64,000 nt of DNA from the NCBI RefSeq assembly GCF_000186865.1, contig NW_008705586.1, positions 278,802 through 342,801 of the forward strand, written 5' to 3'. The stretch comes from Aureococcus anophagefferens (taxonomy: Eukaryota > Sar > Pelagophyceae > Pelagomonadales > Pelagomonadaceae). Positions 1-7,879 of this stretch are shown here, piece after piece. The notes under the pieces are model-generated. The model saw nothing but the letters and a program-made list of their open reading frames with translations. It searched no databases and was not told where the DNA came from. How positions within the stretch are numbered: the stretch's first letter is position 1; every line of letters starts with the position of its first letter. The position numbers and the translations under genes are program-made.

Positions 1-447
1 ACGGCCTTCGCGGCGCCGGCGCTCGCCGCCGACGACGAGGTGCTCGTCACGGGCGTCGCCAGCCTCGCCGAGGGCGCGGCGCCGACCTTCGACAGCGAGA
101 CGGCCGCCTTGTACGTGACGATCAAGCGCGGCGCGGCGCCGCAGCAGGTCATCGGCCTCATGAAGGGCGCGCCGGACCCGGCGCTCGGCGCGGTCCGCGT
201 GCCGCTCAAGGGCGTGTCGTTCCCGTACTCGTTCAAGGTCACGAAGAAGGACCTCTTCGCCGACGCCGTGCTGCCGGCCGACACGACGAACCTCGCGCTC
301 ACGGTGTCCGCGCGCCTCGACGGCGACGGCGTCGCGGCGACGCGCGGGCCGGACGACCTCGTGGGCTCCGCGTTCTACAACGTCGGCAACGGCGCGGCGC
401 AGATCACGCTGACGCCCCGGGGCCTCGTCAGCAAGGCGATGAAGTAA
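1..447 (+). CDS. Probable thylakoid-lumen protein with CcmH/CcmI C-terminal-like beta domain (5' end outside window)
   Basis: The reading frame is open from base 1 and ends at TAA 445-447, so the start lies upstream. The first residues read TAFAAPALAADDE, which looks like the end of a hydrophobic targeting signal with an A-x-A cleavage site. That suggests export to the thylakoid lumen or another lumen. The mature part (about 135 residues) has the alternating hydrophobic pattern of a small beta-sandwich: ALYVTIKRG, then GAVRVPLKGVSFPYSF, then LTVSARLDGDGVAATRGPDDL. This order resembles the C-terminal domain of the CcmH/CcmI cytochrome c maturation proteins. The similarity is judged by eye, and the N-terminal TPR part of those proteins would be outside the window or absent. 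It could equally be an unrelated lumenal beta-protein. Confidence 0.5.
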   Translation, partial: TAFAAPALAADDEVLVTGVASLAEGAAPTFDSETAALYVTIKRGAAPQQVIGLMKGAPDPALGAVRVPLKGVSFPYSFKVTKKDLFADAVLPADTTNLALTVSARLDGDGVAATRGPDDLVGSAFYNVGNGAAQITLTPRGLVSKAMK

Positions 448-454
448 GTTCAGT

Positions 455-1372
455 TTAGGGCGGAAAGTGGGCGGCGACGGTCGCCTGGCCCGGCCGCGAC
501 GCGTCGCAGACGCCCTCGTTGACGAGCCAGAGCGTGTGCGCGTAGCGGAGCGCGTCCGGGTCCTCCGTGGGCAGGACCTCGTGGACGATGCGATCGGAGA
601 AGAAGCACACGAGCCGGTCGCCGACGGGCTCGACGTCCACGGGCTCGCCCGGGCCGTCGCCGTCCGGCACCCAGAGCCGGAGCGCGCCGCCGCCGCGCCA
701 TCGGTCGTCCTGGAGGTAGAAGATGACCGTGAGCCAGCGCTTGTCCGCGGGCCCGGAGCCGTCGGCGCAGGCGTTGTCCACGTGGCGCGGGTAGGCGCCG
801 CTCGGCAGCGTGACCGCGAGCTTCGTCCCGTAGGCCGACGTCGACACGCGCTGCGCGGCGCCCGCGGCCTCGAGGAAGCCGTTGAGAGCCTCGGGCAGCG
901 TCAGGAGCATGTCCCGCGTATACACCAGCACGTGCGGCGCGTCGTCAAAGTCCGACGGCTCCGGCTCGCAGCTCAGCACCGCCTCCTTGTCGAACGCGAC
1001 GCCGTCGCGGCCCACGGACCGGCTGGGGCCGAAGCGGCCGACGTCGCGGAGCCGCGCCGCGTCCTCGCGCATCGCGGCGACGGCGTCGGCCCCCAAAAAG
1101 TCGTCGATGACGACGTAGGGCTCGTCGCGCTCGAAGAGCGCGGACCAGAGCTGCGGCGCGACCTCGCGCGCGCGCGCCGCGGCGCCGAGCAGCGGTAGAC
1201 CCGTTTCCTCGCACTCGGGGATCATCGCGTAGCAGCGCGTCGAGCGCCGCGTCCATCGCTGCGTCGCAAGTCCCGGAATCCTCGCGTAGCAGCGCGTCGA
1301 GCGCTGCGTCCATCGCTGCGTCGCCGGCCGCGGTGCGAGGCGCCGAAGCATGGCCGCGTTTCGGAGAGCCAT
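455..1372 (-). CDS. 2-oxoglutarate/Fe(II) dioxygenase, prolyl 4-hydroxylase-like
   Basis: About 305 residues from ATG at 1372; the frame is open a little further, but only to a GTG. The catalytic core is clear. An iron-binding H-x-D lies in YPRHVDNACAD, followed by a beta-strand WLTVIFYLQD, and the distal His in DRIVHEVLPT with a following Arg/Tyr (ALRYAHTLWLV) suited to binding 2-oxoglutarate. This is the layout of the prolyl hydroxylase (P4H/EGLN) family, which hydroxylates proline or related residues in proteins. The N-terminal part is odd. Residues roughly 20-60 are two near-identical 19-residue units from a 57-bp tandem duplication (1225-1324). The true protein may therefore start at the ATG at 1225 (MIPECEETG), directly before the conserved PYVVIDDFLGAD helix. 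It is divergent to the TPR gene, only about 70 bp away. Confidence 0.8.
   Translation of the reverse strand: MALRNAAMLRRLAPRPATQRWTQRSTRCYARIPGLATQRWTRRSTRCYAMIPECEETGLPLLGAAARAREVAPQLWSALFERDEPYVVIDDFLGADAVAAMREDAARLRDVGRFGPSRSVGRDGVAFDKEAVLSCEPEPSDFDDAPHVLVYTRDMLLTLPEALNGFLEAAGAAQRVSTSAYGTKLAVTLPSGAYPRHVDNACADGSGPADKRWLTVIFYLQDDRWRGGGALRLWVPDGDGPGEPVDVEPVGDRLVCFFSDRIVHEVLPTEDPDALRYAHTLWLVNEGVCDASRPGQATVAAHFPP
1225..1324. repeat. Two-copy tandem duplication, 57-bp period
   Basis: The 43-base segments 1225-1267 and 1282-1324 match at all but one position and are 57 bases apart. The period is a multiple of three, so the minus-strand frame of the oxygenase gene stays open through both copies. 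The position at the 5' edge of the gene suggests a recent local duplication, either coding or in the 5' UTR. Confidence 0.85.
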
Positions 1373-1442
1373 CGCTCCGGAGAGCGTTTTGCCAGAGAGC
1401 CCTCTGGAGGGCACGGAGCCGCTCTGAAGAGCCGCCGCGCAT

Positions 1443-2201
1443 ATGGCCGCTCAGGCGTCGTCGTCGGCCGCGGACGTCGAATGGAAGCCGAATGCGTCGT
1501 TCCTCGCGGCCTGCGAGAGCTTGGGGCTCGACGAGCCGGCGATCAGCGACGGCGAGGTCAAGTACGACGCTGAAACGGACACGGTCTACGCGCCGACGCG
1601 CGAGGCCGTCGCCGAGTTCCGAGGCCAGCCGAAGGACGACGGCGCGCCGGACCCGCTGGAGGCCGCCGTCGCGACGGCGCGCGCGGAAAAGGCGCGCGGC
1701 AACGGCCTGCTCGCGGCGGGCGACGCCGGCGCCGCGACCGCGGCGTACGAGGCCGCGATCGCGGCCGTCGACGGCGTCGCCGAGCGCGCGCGGACGGTGC
1801 TGCTAGGCCGGCGCCTCATCGCCCACGACCGCGAGGGCACGTCGCCCCTCGCGCTGGCGGCGAAGGAGTCGAAGGCGCTCGCGCGCGACTGCCGGCTCAA
1901 CATCGCCGCCGCGAGACTGGCGACGGGCGACGCCGCGGGCGCGCTGCGCGCCTGCGACGCCGCGGCGGCCGTGCAGGACCTCCCGCTCGAACCGGCGCAG
2001 GCCGTCAAGGCCCACTTCCGCGCCGCGGCGGCGCTCGAGCAGCTCGGCCGGCTCAAGGACGCGGAGGAGCGCCTCGGGGCCGCGGCGGCGCTCGCGCCCG
2101 GCGACCCCCTCATCGCGAAGGCGCTCCGCCGCACGCGCGAGAAGCGGCGCGCGAAGCGCAAGGCCGAGCCCAAGGCGTCCTTTAAGGGCCTGTTTTCGTA
2201 G
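1443..2201 (+). CDS. TPR co-chaperone-like protein
   Basis: 252 residues. The first 70 residues have no recognised domain. From about residue 75 there are helical repeats typical of tetratricopeptide motifs: ARAEKARGNGLLAAGD.GAATAAYEAAI, then a long insert, CRLNIAAARLATGDAAGALRACDAA, and AHFRAAAALEQLGRLKDAEERLGAAAALAPGD. The spacing resembles the three-TPR clamp of FKBP/AIP/TTC-type co-chaperones, and the C-terminus is very basic (residues 235-248). A role in binding chaperone tails is an inference from the family; no enzymatic domain is present. It is divergent from the oxygenase with a very short shared upstream region. Confidence 0.65.
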   Translation: MAAQASSSAADVEWKPNASFLAACESLGLDEPAISDGEVKYDAETDTVYAPTREAVAEFRGQPKDDGAPDPLEAAVATARAEKARGNGLLAAGDAGAATAAYEAAIAAVDGVAERARTVLLGRRLIAHDREGTSPLALAAKESKALARDCRLNIAAARLATGDAAGALRACDAAAAVQDLPLEPAQAVKAHFRAAAALEQLGRLKDAEERLGAAAALAPGDPLIAKALRRTREKRRAKRKAEPKASFKGLFS

Positions 2202-2233
2202 TACGGCGCTTACTCGGGCGGCGTCTTGTCGCT

Positions 2234-2960
2234 TCAGGCGAGGCAGCCGTAGCAGCCGCCCTCGTTCTCGCGGTTGCCGAGCTCGTCGCTCTCGATCTTC
2301 TCGAGGAGCTCGATGCACTTGGCCTTGACCTCGTCGCGCACGCGGCGGTACTCGGACAGGTCCCCGGGGTCGATGGCCGGCGGGTCGTCGAGGGCCCAGT
2401 CGTAGAACGCCTCGCGCTTCTTCCACGCGATCTTGTCCTCGGGGTCGAGCTTCTTCCCGCAGCCGCAGCACGAGATGACGATGTCGAAGTCCGCCGGGTC
2501 GTAGTCGGCGACGGCGTCCGACGTAAAGTCCGAGATGTCGACGCCGACCTCCTTCATGACCTGGGAGATTCGCGTAAAGGCTTTTCGTTCGTGTTCTCGT
2601 TCGCGCGCGCGTGGCGCCGCTTCGAAATCTACTTGAGCCGTTCGCTACTCTCCGCGCGCGCGCCGCGCCGAATCTCTCGTTTTCTGTCGTCTCGCGTATC
2701 TCGTTCGCGCGTCGAGCCGACGGCCCGTTTCGCGAGAAAAACGGCTCGCGACGCCGCGCACGCGCGGTGATGGCGCCCGGCTTCACCGCCGTGCCGCCGA
2801 CGATGCCCGCGGACGCGCAGCCGACGGACGCGTCGCCGCGAAGGTGGCGCATCCAGCCGTCGGCCATTTGGGAGCGGCACGAATTGTGATTACACAGAAA
2901 CATGACATTCTTCGCGTACTCCTCGCCGTGGGCGATCTCTTTGGACTGGGGCACACCCAT
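2234..2960 (-). CDS. arsC: Arsenate reductase, low-molecular-weight phosphatase (ArsC) type, two exons
   Basis: Exon 1 is about 2960-2766 and exon 2 about 2560-2234, giving roughly 173 residues. Exon 1 holds the catalytic P-loop CNHNSCRS in VMFLCNHNSCRSQMADGW, the C-x5-R nucleophile loop of the LMW-PTP/ArsC fold, followed by SAGI and a KPGAI motif matching the family's NPxAI. Exon 2 resumes at VMKEVGVDIS and carries FDIVISCCGCG, which supplies the extra cysteines expected for the relay mechanism. The enzyme reduces arsenate to arsenite using thiols. Family alignment puts the junction exactly between AIT and VMK, which implies an intron 2561-2765 starting GC rather than GT and ending AG. That boundary is inferred by homology. 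Confidence 0.8.
2561..2765 (-). other. Intron of the arsC gene, apparent GC-AG type
   Basis: Read on the minus strand, the intron starts GCGCGTGCGCGG and ends in CTCCCAG. It carries many short CG-rich inverted segments. The exon ends are fixed by the ArsC family alignment: no frame-preserving GT donor keeps the conserved KPGAI segment. A GT donor nine bases upstream of KPGAI would also be in frame but deletes that motif. Confidence 0.5.
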
Positions 2961-3076
2961 GGCTCAGGCGGGCGGGATTCAGGGTTTTTCGCCAGTGGCT
3001 TTTTTGGGCCGTTCGCGATCACCTTGATCGAGCATCTCACGAGCCGGAACAGTGCGATCGGTGCTCCCATCTCTCG

Positions 3077-4060
3077 ATGTCCTCCACCGTCCAGCAGACG
3101 CGCGCCGCGCGCGAGCGCCTCAAGAAACTGTTGAAGCTCCCCGGCAATTCGACCTGCGCCGACTGCTCGACCCCGGGGCGCCCGAACTGGGCCTCGGTGT
3201 CCCTGGGCGTCTTCCTCTGCCGGGACTGCGCGACGATCCATCGGGGCCTCGGGTCGCACGTCTCGCGCGTCCGCTCCGTGGGCCTCGACGAGTGGACGAC
3301 GGCGCAGGTCGACAAGATGGAGCGGTGGGGCAACGCCGCGGCGAACGCGTACTTCGAAGCCTCCGTGCCCTACGACGCGCGCTTATCGGCCGCGGGCACG
3401 ACGACGAACCAGCGGCGGACGCGGTTCCTCCGCGACAAATATGAAAAGTGCAATTTCGTCGGGCCGACGCGAAGCGGCGCGACGGATCCCGCGGATCCGC
3501 GGAACGGCGGGGTCCCGGGCCAGGCGCCCGCGCCGCCGCTCGAGAACGGCATGCCCGAGGGGGAGGCGGTCAAGGAGGCCATGCGCCGCTCGCTCTTCGA
3601 CGCGAAACCGAAGAGCGCCGAGGACCTCCTCTCCTTCGACGCGCCGGCGCCGGCCGCGGCGCCGGCGCCGGACCTCTTCGGCGGCGCGCCTCCCGCGGCG
3701 CCGGCGCCGGACCTCTTCGGCGGCGCGCCTCCGGGACCGGTCGACCTCTTCGGCGCGCCGCCGCCGCCGCAGGCGGGCTTCGCGTCGCCGCCGGCGCAGC
3801 ACGCCGGCTTCGCGTCGCCGCCGGCGCCGCGGAGCTCGAACGACAGCATCATGGCCATGTTCGCGCAACCGCACGCGGGCTCCGCGATCTCGATGATGGG
3901 CGGCGCGCCGCGGCCGGGGTACTACGCGCAGCCGCCTCAGGCGACCTGGCCGCAGTCGCCGCCGCCGCCGCCGGCCCTCTGGCAGTCGCCGGACCGCGTC
4001 GCGCCGCCGTCGCCGCGCCAGCAGTCGAACCTCCAGAGCCCGTTCCCGGGCAGCTTCTAA
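3077..4060 (+). CDS. ArfGAP zinc-finger protein, SMAP/AGFG-like
   Basis: 327 residues. Residues 28-100 form an ArfGAP domain with the zinc ligands CADC...CRDC, the following RGLGSHVSRVRS segment with the catalytic arginine loop, and SVGLDEW. It should stimulate GTP hydrolysis by Arf GTPases in vesicle budding. The rest is low-complexity: DPADPRNGG, then repeated APDLFGGAPP units (residues about 190-230) and FASPPA repeats. These phenylalanine-glycine/DLF motifs resemble clathrin-adaptor binding tails of SMAP proteins. The DNA repeats (about 3655-3740) are nearly identical, a sign of recent expansion. An Arf-family GTPase (ARFRP1-like) is the next gene, but eukaryotic neighbours need not be functionally linked. 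Confidence 0.9.
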   Translation: MSSTVQQTRAARERLKKLLKLPGNSTCADCSTPGRPNWASVSLGVFLCRDCATIHRGLGSHVSRVRSVGLDEWTTAQVDKMERWGNAAANAYFEASVPYDARLSAAGTTTNQRRTRFLRDKYEKCNFVGPTRSGATDPADPRNGGVPGQAPAPPLENGMPEGEAVKEAMRRSLFDAKPKSAEDLLSFDAPAPAAAPAPDLFGGAPPAAPAPDLFGGAPPGPVDLFGAPPPPQAGFASPPAQHAGFASPPAPRSSNDSIMAMFAQPHAGSAISMMGGAPRPGYYAQPPQATWPQSPPPPPALWQSPDRVAPPSPRQQSNLQSPFPGSF

Positions 4061-4083
4061 GTACGGCCGCTCATCCCCGAAGG

Positions 4084-4683
4084 CTACTCGTTAGGCGCGG
4101 CGCGCGGCGCGAGGGCCTTGGCCTCGTGGACGAGCCAGAGGAGGCTCTCCTCGACGTTCGCCGCGTCGGCGCAGGAGCAGGCCCGCAGGTCCACGCTCCG
4201 CCGGCCCGCGCGCTGGAGCTCGCGCACCTCGAAGAGCGTCGCGAGCTCGTCCGCGCCGCACGCGCCGACGGCGTCCTGCTTGTTCGCGAGGACGAGGAAC
4301 GGCGCGTCGGCCAGATCTGGGTGGTCGAGCGCGCCGCGGAAGGCGTCGCGCGCCTCGCGGAGGCGGTCCGCGTCCGCCGCGTCGACGACGAAGACGACGC
4401 CGTGCGTCTCCGCGTAGTAGCGCGCCCAGAGCGACCGCGCGGACGCGCCGCCGCCGAGGTCCCAGAACGTGACCTTGGCCCGCGCGAGCTCCACCTGCGC
4501 GAGGTTCATGCCCGTCGTCGGCGTGATCTTGCTCAGCGGCAGCGGCGGCAGCCGCGACCCGAAGGCGCCCTTGGCGCGCTCGAGCACGCTCGTCTTGCCG
4601 GACCCGTCGACGCCGACGATGCAGATGTTCAGCTCGGGCTGCTTGAAGCACGTCTCCTTGAGCGCCTCCAGGAGACTGAACAT
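4084..4683 (-). CDS. ARFRP1: ARFRP1-like Arf-family small GTPase with altered switch II
   Basis: 199 residues from ATG 4683; the start fits the family N-terminus MFSLLEALKETCF. G-motifs: P-loop GVDGSGKTS, SKITPTTGMNL (switch I), WDLGG (G3), NKQD (G4) and ACSCADA (G5). The spacing after the P-loop and the SLSKIT-type segment fits ARFRP1, a trans-Golgi GTPase, better than Arf1 or Arl1. There is no N-terminal glycine for myristoylation, again like ARFRP1. The notable departure is WDLGGGAS: the catalytic glutamine that follows WDLGG in nearly all Arf family members is replaced by glycine, so intrinsic hydrolysis may be impaired. The gene is divergent from the MAP10-like gene. Confidence 0.8.
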   Translation of the reverse strand: MFSLLEALKETCFKQPELNICIVGVDGSGKTSVLERAKGAFGSRLPPLPLSKITPTTGMNLAQVELARAKVTFWDLGGGASARSLWARYYAETHGVVFVVDAADADRLREARDAFRGALDHPDLADAPFLVLANKQDAVGACGADELATLFEVRELQRAGRRSVDLRACSCADAANVEESLLWLVHEAKALAPRAAPNE

Positions 4684-4919
4684 GCTCGACGCGACGGCGC
4701 GCGCGACGGCGCACGGGTGGGCGGCGCGCGAGTGGGCGGCGCGCGACTCACTCGACGCGCTCGACGCGCTCGTCTCGAGCGCCGCGACGCGCGCAAAGCT
4801 CCACAGCCTGTTCACCCAGCCGATGCGCAGTGCTCCTCCCGCTTCAATTCAGCGTGTCCGGCGGTCAGTTTGAGAGATGGGTGCCCATCGAGGCTGCCCT
4901 GAACCCTGAAAACACCCCA

Positions 4920-6560
4920 ATGGCCTCGTCGCTCTTCTGCCTCGAGGTCTACGTGCACAAGGTCGAAAAGCTCGCGAAGCGGCTGCGGTCGAGCCCGCCG
5001 GCTTTGGCCGTGCGCTTCCTCGACTACGCGCCGGTCATCGTCGAGCCGGGGAGCGAGGGCGTCGGCGCGTCGCGCGACGGGTCGGCGTGGTACGGGTCCG
5101 GGAAGCGCTGCGTCTTCGAGTGCGAGGAGGTGGCCCTGGGGAAGAAGCTCAAGGCGCGCTCCGAGAGCGCGCTGCTCGTGCACGCGATCGAGGCCGGAAT
5201 CGACAGGAAACGGCGGAAGCAGTTCGGGTCCGCGACGGTCGCGCTGGCGGGCTTCGCCGACGGCGCCTGCGGCAACGAGCCCCTGGGCGCCGTGCGGACC
5301 TGGGGCCGCGTCGAGTGCCGCGTGCTCGTCGCCGACGCCTACGGCAGGACCGTCCTCGTCGCGACGGCGTCGGTCGCGCTCGCGTCGCTCGACGCGTCGC
5401 TCAAGGTCGCTCTGGGCGGGCCCCGGGGCACGGTGACCGACGGCCCGGCGGCCGCGCGGCTTTCTGTCGACGTGCCCGTGGGCCGGCGGTCCCTCGAGGT
5501 CCGCGGGTCGAAGAGCCCGCCGCCGCGGCCCGACGGCTGGCCGCGGTCGACGCGCCACTCCGGCGCGCTCGCGGCGCTCGACGCGGCGTTGGCGTCGCCG
5601 TCGACGGCGTCGTCGCGGGGGGCCAAGTCGACGTCGCCCGTGTCGCCGCCGTCGCCCCTGCGCCGGTCCGCGTTCGGCTTCGTCGACGTGCCGTCGCCCG
5701 CGGCGGACGCCGAGGGCTCGTGCGCGTGCTGCGACATGACGCTCAAGATGCCCGAGTCGTCCGTCGGCGCCTTCGACGCCGCGCGGCGCGCGGCGCTGGC
5801 GGCGGCCGTCGCGCGGGCCGCGCGCGTCGGCGACGGCCAGGTCGAGCTCCTGAGCTGGCGGAGCGGGTCGCTCGTCGTCGACGCGCGTTGTCGCTTCGGC
5901 GGCGACGACGCGGCCGCGGCGGCCCTCGCGCGGCGGCTGCGGGACGACGCGCCGTTGGACCTCGTGCCGCGCGCGCTCTTCGGGCCCTTTGAGGTGAAGG
6001 ACGCGGCCGCGAAGCGGTGCGCGGTGCCGCGCGCCGTCGTCGAGCCGCCGCCGGCCGCGGCGCTGCCGTCGCCGCTGCTGTCGCCGCCGCGGCGCGCGCA
6101 CGCGCCGGAGCCCGCGGCGGCCGCGGCGCCGCAGCCGCAGAAGCAGCCGACGTTCCGGACTTTTGACGTTTTTCGGGGCGACGCCACCTTCGCGGACGAC
6201 GACGACTTCGCGCTCGGCGACTGCCCGCCGCTCGTCTTCCACGAGAGCGCGCCGCGCGTCGAGGCGACGCTCGCGGCGCCCCGCGTCGCGCCGGAGCCAG
6301 CCGCGCCGCCGTCGAAGTCGCCGCCGCGGCCGTCGCGGTCGCCGCCGCCGCCGCGCGACGCGCGGAAACTGCCGCGCGACCACGGCCGGGCCGCGGCGAA
6401 CCTCCGCGGCGACGGCCGGCCCGCCAAGGTCCGGCCGCCGCTCCACGCGCCGCGCCACAAGCCGCCGAAGCCCCCCGCGCTCAAGCCCAAGCCCAAGGCG
6501 CCCAAGGCCCGGCCCGCGGCGCTCGCCGTCGTCCACGAGCACGACGTCGAGGGCCCGGGC

Positions 6561-6591
<31 letters not shown>

Positions 6592-6815
6592 CGCGCGCCG
6601 AGGAGTCCCTCGCCGCGGGCTTCGAGCGCGTCCGCGGCGACGACGGCAGGGCCGCCCTCGCGGACCTCGCCGCGTCCACGGGCCTCCGCCGCGGCGGCGA
6701 CGACGCCGCCCGCGTGACCTTCGGCGAGTACCTCGCCTTCGTCGCGGACGGCGACGCGATCGCGCCGCTGCCGCCCCCGCCCAGGGCCGACGCGGCGAGC
6801 GTCCCGCGAGGCTAA
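4920..6815 (+). CDS. MAP10-like protein (DUF4497-type N-terminal domain)
   Basis: About 631 residues from ATG 4920; the frame upstream reaches only a GTG. The N-terminal 170 residues run LFCLEVYVHKVEKL...ALAVRFLDYAPVIVEP...GSGKRCVFECEE...SALLVHAIEAG...KQFGSATVALAGFAD. This matches the C2-like domain at the start of microtubule-associated protein 10 by pattern. The remainder is Pro/Ala/Arg-rich and disordered, with PPRPSRSPPPP and KPKPKAPKA runs that could bind microtubules. There is a short conserved C-terminal segment with EF-hand-like character (DDGRAALADLAA...RVTFGEYLAFVADGD). MAP10 acts on spindle or ciliary microtubules in animals; here the role is inferred. Nuclear and cytoskeletal alternatives for the low-complexity half cannot be excluded. 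Confidence 0.55.
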
Positions 6816-6885
6816 CACGCGACGACGGCTCGGAGCCCCCCTCCCCGGCCCCCGCGCGGCGCGGGATGTTACGCGCGCGCGCGTC

Positions 6886-7137
6886 TCAGTCCTCGGTCTC
6901 GAACTCCTCCTTGGCGCCGCAGCAAAACATGCCCAAGAAGCTCAGCACGGGCTCCGGGGGCATATCGATTTCCTCGTCGTGTCCGTGCTTGTTTTTTTGG
7001 ATTCTGACGCGTTCTTTGAGGCTTCGTCGTCGGTGCCTCGCGTGCTGCTTTTTCTCTTGGTCGTGAATTTTGATCTTCTCCTCGATGAGATCGTGGTTGA
7101 TCTCGTACTGCTCCTCCTCCGTCAGCGGCGCCGGCAT
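6886..7137 (-). CDS. Small charged protein with C-terminal Cys-Cys motif, unknown
   Basis: 83 residues from ATG 7137. It is helical and very basic in the middle (KKQHARHRRRSLKERVRIQKNKHGHDEE), and ends LSFLGMFCCGAKEEFETED. The CC pair next to hydrophobic residues could be a palmitoylation site. The base composition is clearly less GC-rich than in neighbouring genes and codon choice is more relaxed, which argues that the frame is real. I do not recognise the family. It is divergent to the Ycf34 gene with a 263-bp shared upstream region. Confidence 0.5.
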   Translation of the reverse strand: MPAPLTEEEQYEINHDLIEEKIKIHDQEKKQHARHRRRSLKERVRIQKNKHGHDEEIDMPPEPVLSFLGMFCCGAKEEFETED

Positions 7138-7400
7138 CGCGGCTGTTTAGGAGGCCGAGAGAGGCAGCCCGACCGATGCGTCGAGCAGTCAAACTTGCTA
7201 ACTTGCAGAAGGAAACACCCAAGCAACGTGCTTCGCTGGCCGCGCTCGAGCCCGAGGATAGACGCCTCGTGCGGCCCAGCTGCGCGCGGCTCCTCGCGCC
7301 CGCGACCGCCACCCACACCTCGCACACCTCTGCGGGCCGCGCCCGGCCGCAGCCGACCGCCGCACGCACGCGGGGCGCCGCCGCCGCGGCGCCCCGGACG

Positions 7401-7775
7401 ATGCGGCGCGCCGCCATCACCTTCTTCGTGCTCTGGGGCGTCGGCGGCGGCGCCCTCGCGCCGCCGCGCGCGCGGGCGCGGAGGAGGACGCGCCTGGGCT
7501 GCATCTGCGTCAACTGCAAGTTCGTCGACCGCTGCACGGCGTACCACGTCATCGAGGCGAAGCACGAGCAGCCGCACCTCGCCGACGACCCGGACTTCTC
7601 GCCGCGGCCCGACTCGCCGACGGTCGACGTCAACGTCTTCCCGCAGACGCGCGAGGTCGAGCTCGACGTGACGGCCTGCGAGGACTTTGTCGAGGAGAAG
7701 GGGCGCTGGGTGAAGATGATGCCCAAGGACACGCTTTTGAAGGCCGGCTTCGACCCCGACTTCGTCCCCACGTAA
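7401..7775 (+). CDS. ycf34: Ycf34-like iron-sulfur protein, nucleus-encoded and plastid-targeted
   Basis: 124 residues from ATG 7401. The mature part reads CICVNCKFVDRCTAYHVIE followed by KHEQPHL, then DSPTVDVNVFPQTREVELDVTACEDFVEEKGRW. This is the compact cysteine-rich Ycf34 family of cyanobacteria and red-lineage plastids (CxCVNCxxVDRCxxYH). Cyanobacterial Ycf34 binds an Fe-S cluster and helps maintain the photosynthetic apparatus. The first 35 residues (MRRAAITFFVLWGVGGGALAPP plus RARARRRTRL) form a signal peptide and basic transit peptide with a cleavage-like ALAPP. The gene has therefore been moved from plastid to nucleus and acquired bipartite targeting. The length matches the family plus the presequence. 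Confidence 0.85.
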   Translation: MRRAAITFFVLWGVGGGALAPPRARARRRTRLGCICVNCKFVDRCTAYHVIEAKHEQPHLADDPDFSPRPDSPTVDVNVFPQTREVELDVTACEDFVEEKGRWVKMMPKDTLLKAGFDPDFVPT

Positions 7776-7800
7776 ATTCGCTCCTGTGTACCTCGTCCTT

Positions 7801-7879
7801 CGAGCGCGCGCGGCGCGTCGGCCTTAGGCGCTTGCGTCTCGCGCCGCCGCGCCGAGCGCGCGCGGCGCGTCGGCCTTAG
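7801..7879. repeat. 27-bp direct repeat, period 52 bp, at the 3' end of a minus-strand gene
   Basis: Bases 7801-7827 and 7853-7879 are identical. The second copy covers the TAA stop of the minus-strand sulfotransferase-like gene. This is a local tandem duplication of the gene's 3' end. Confidence 0.9.

Noticed and set aside
3655..3740. Repeats in the ArfGAP gene as a mobile element
   Set aside because: They are in-frame DLFGGAPP codon repeats within the disordered tail.
4812..6818. Very long open frames antisense to real genes (for example 668 residues opposite the MAP10-like gene, 648 opposite the PMP gene, 932 opposite the GT90 gene)
   Set aside because: They are Arg/Ala/Gly-rich shadow frames caused by GC-rich third positions. 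They lack domains and natural composition, while the opposite strand has recognised families.
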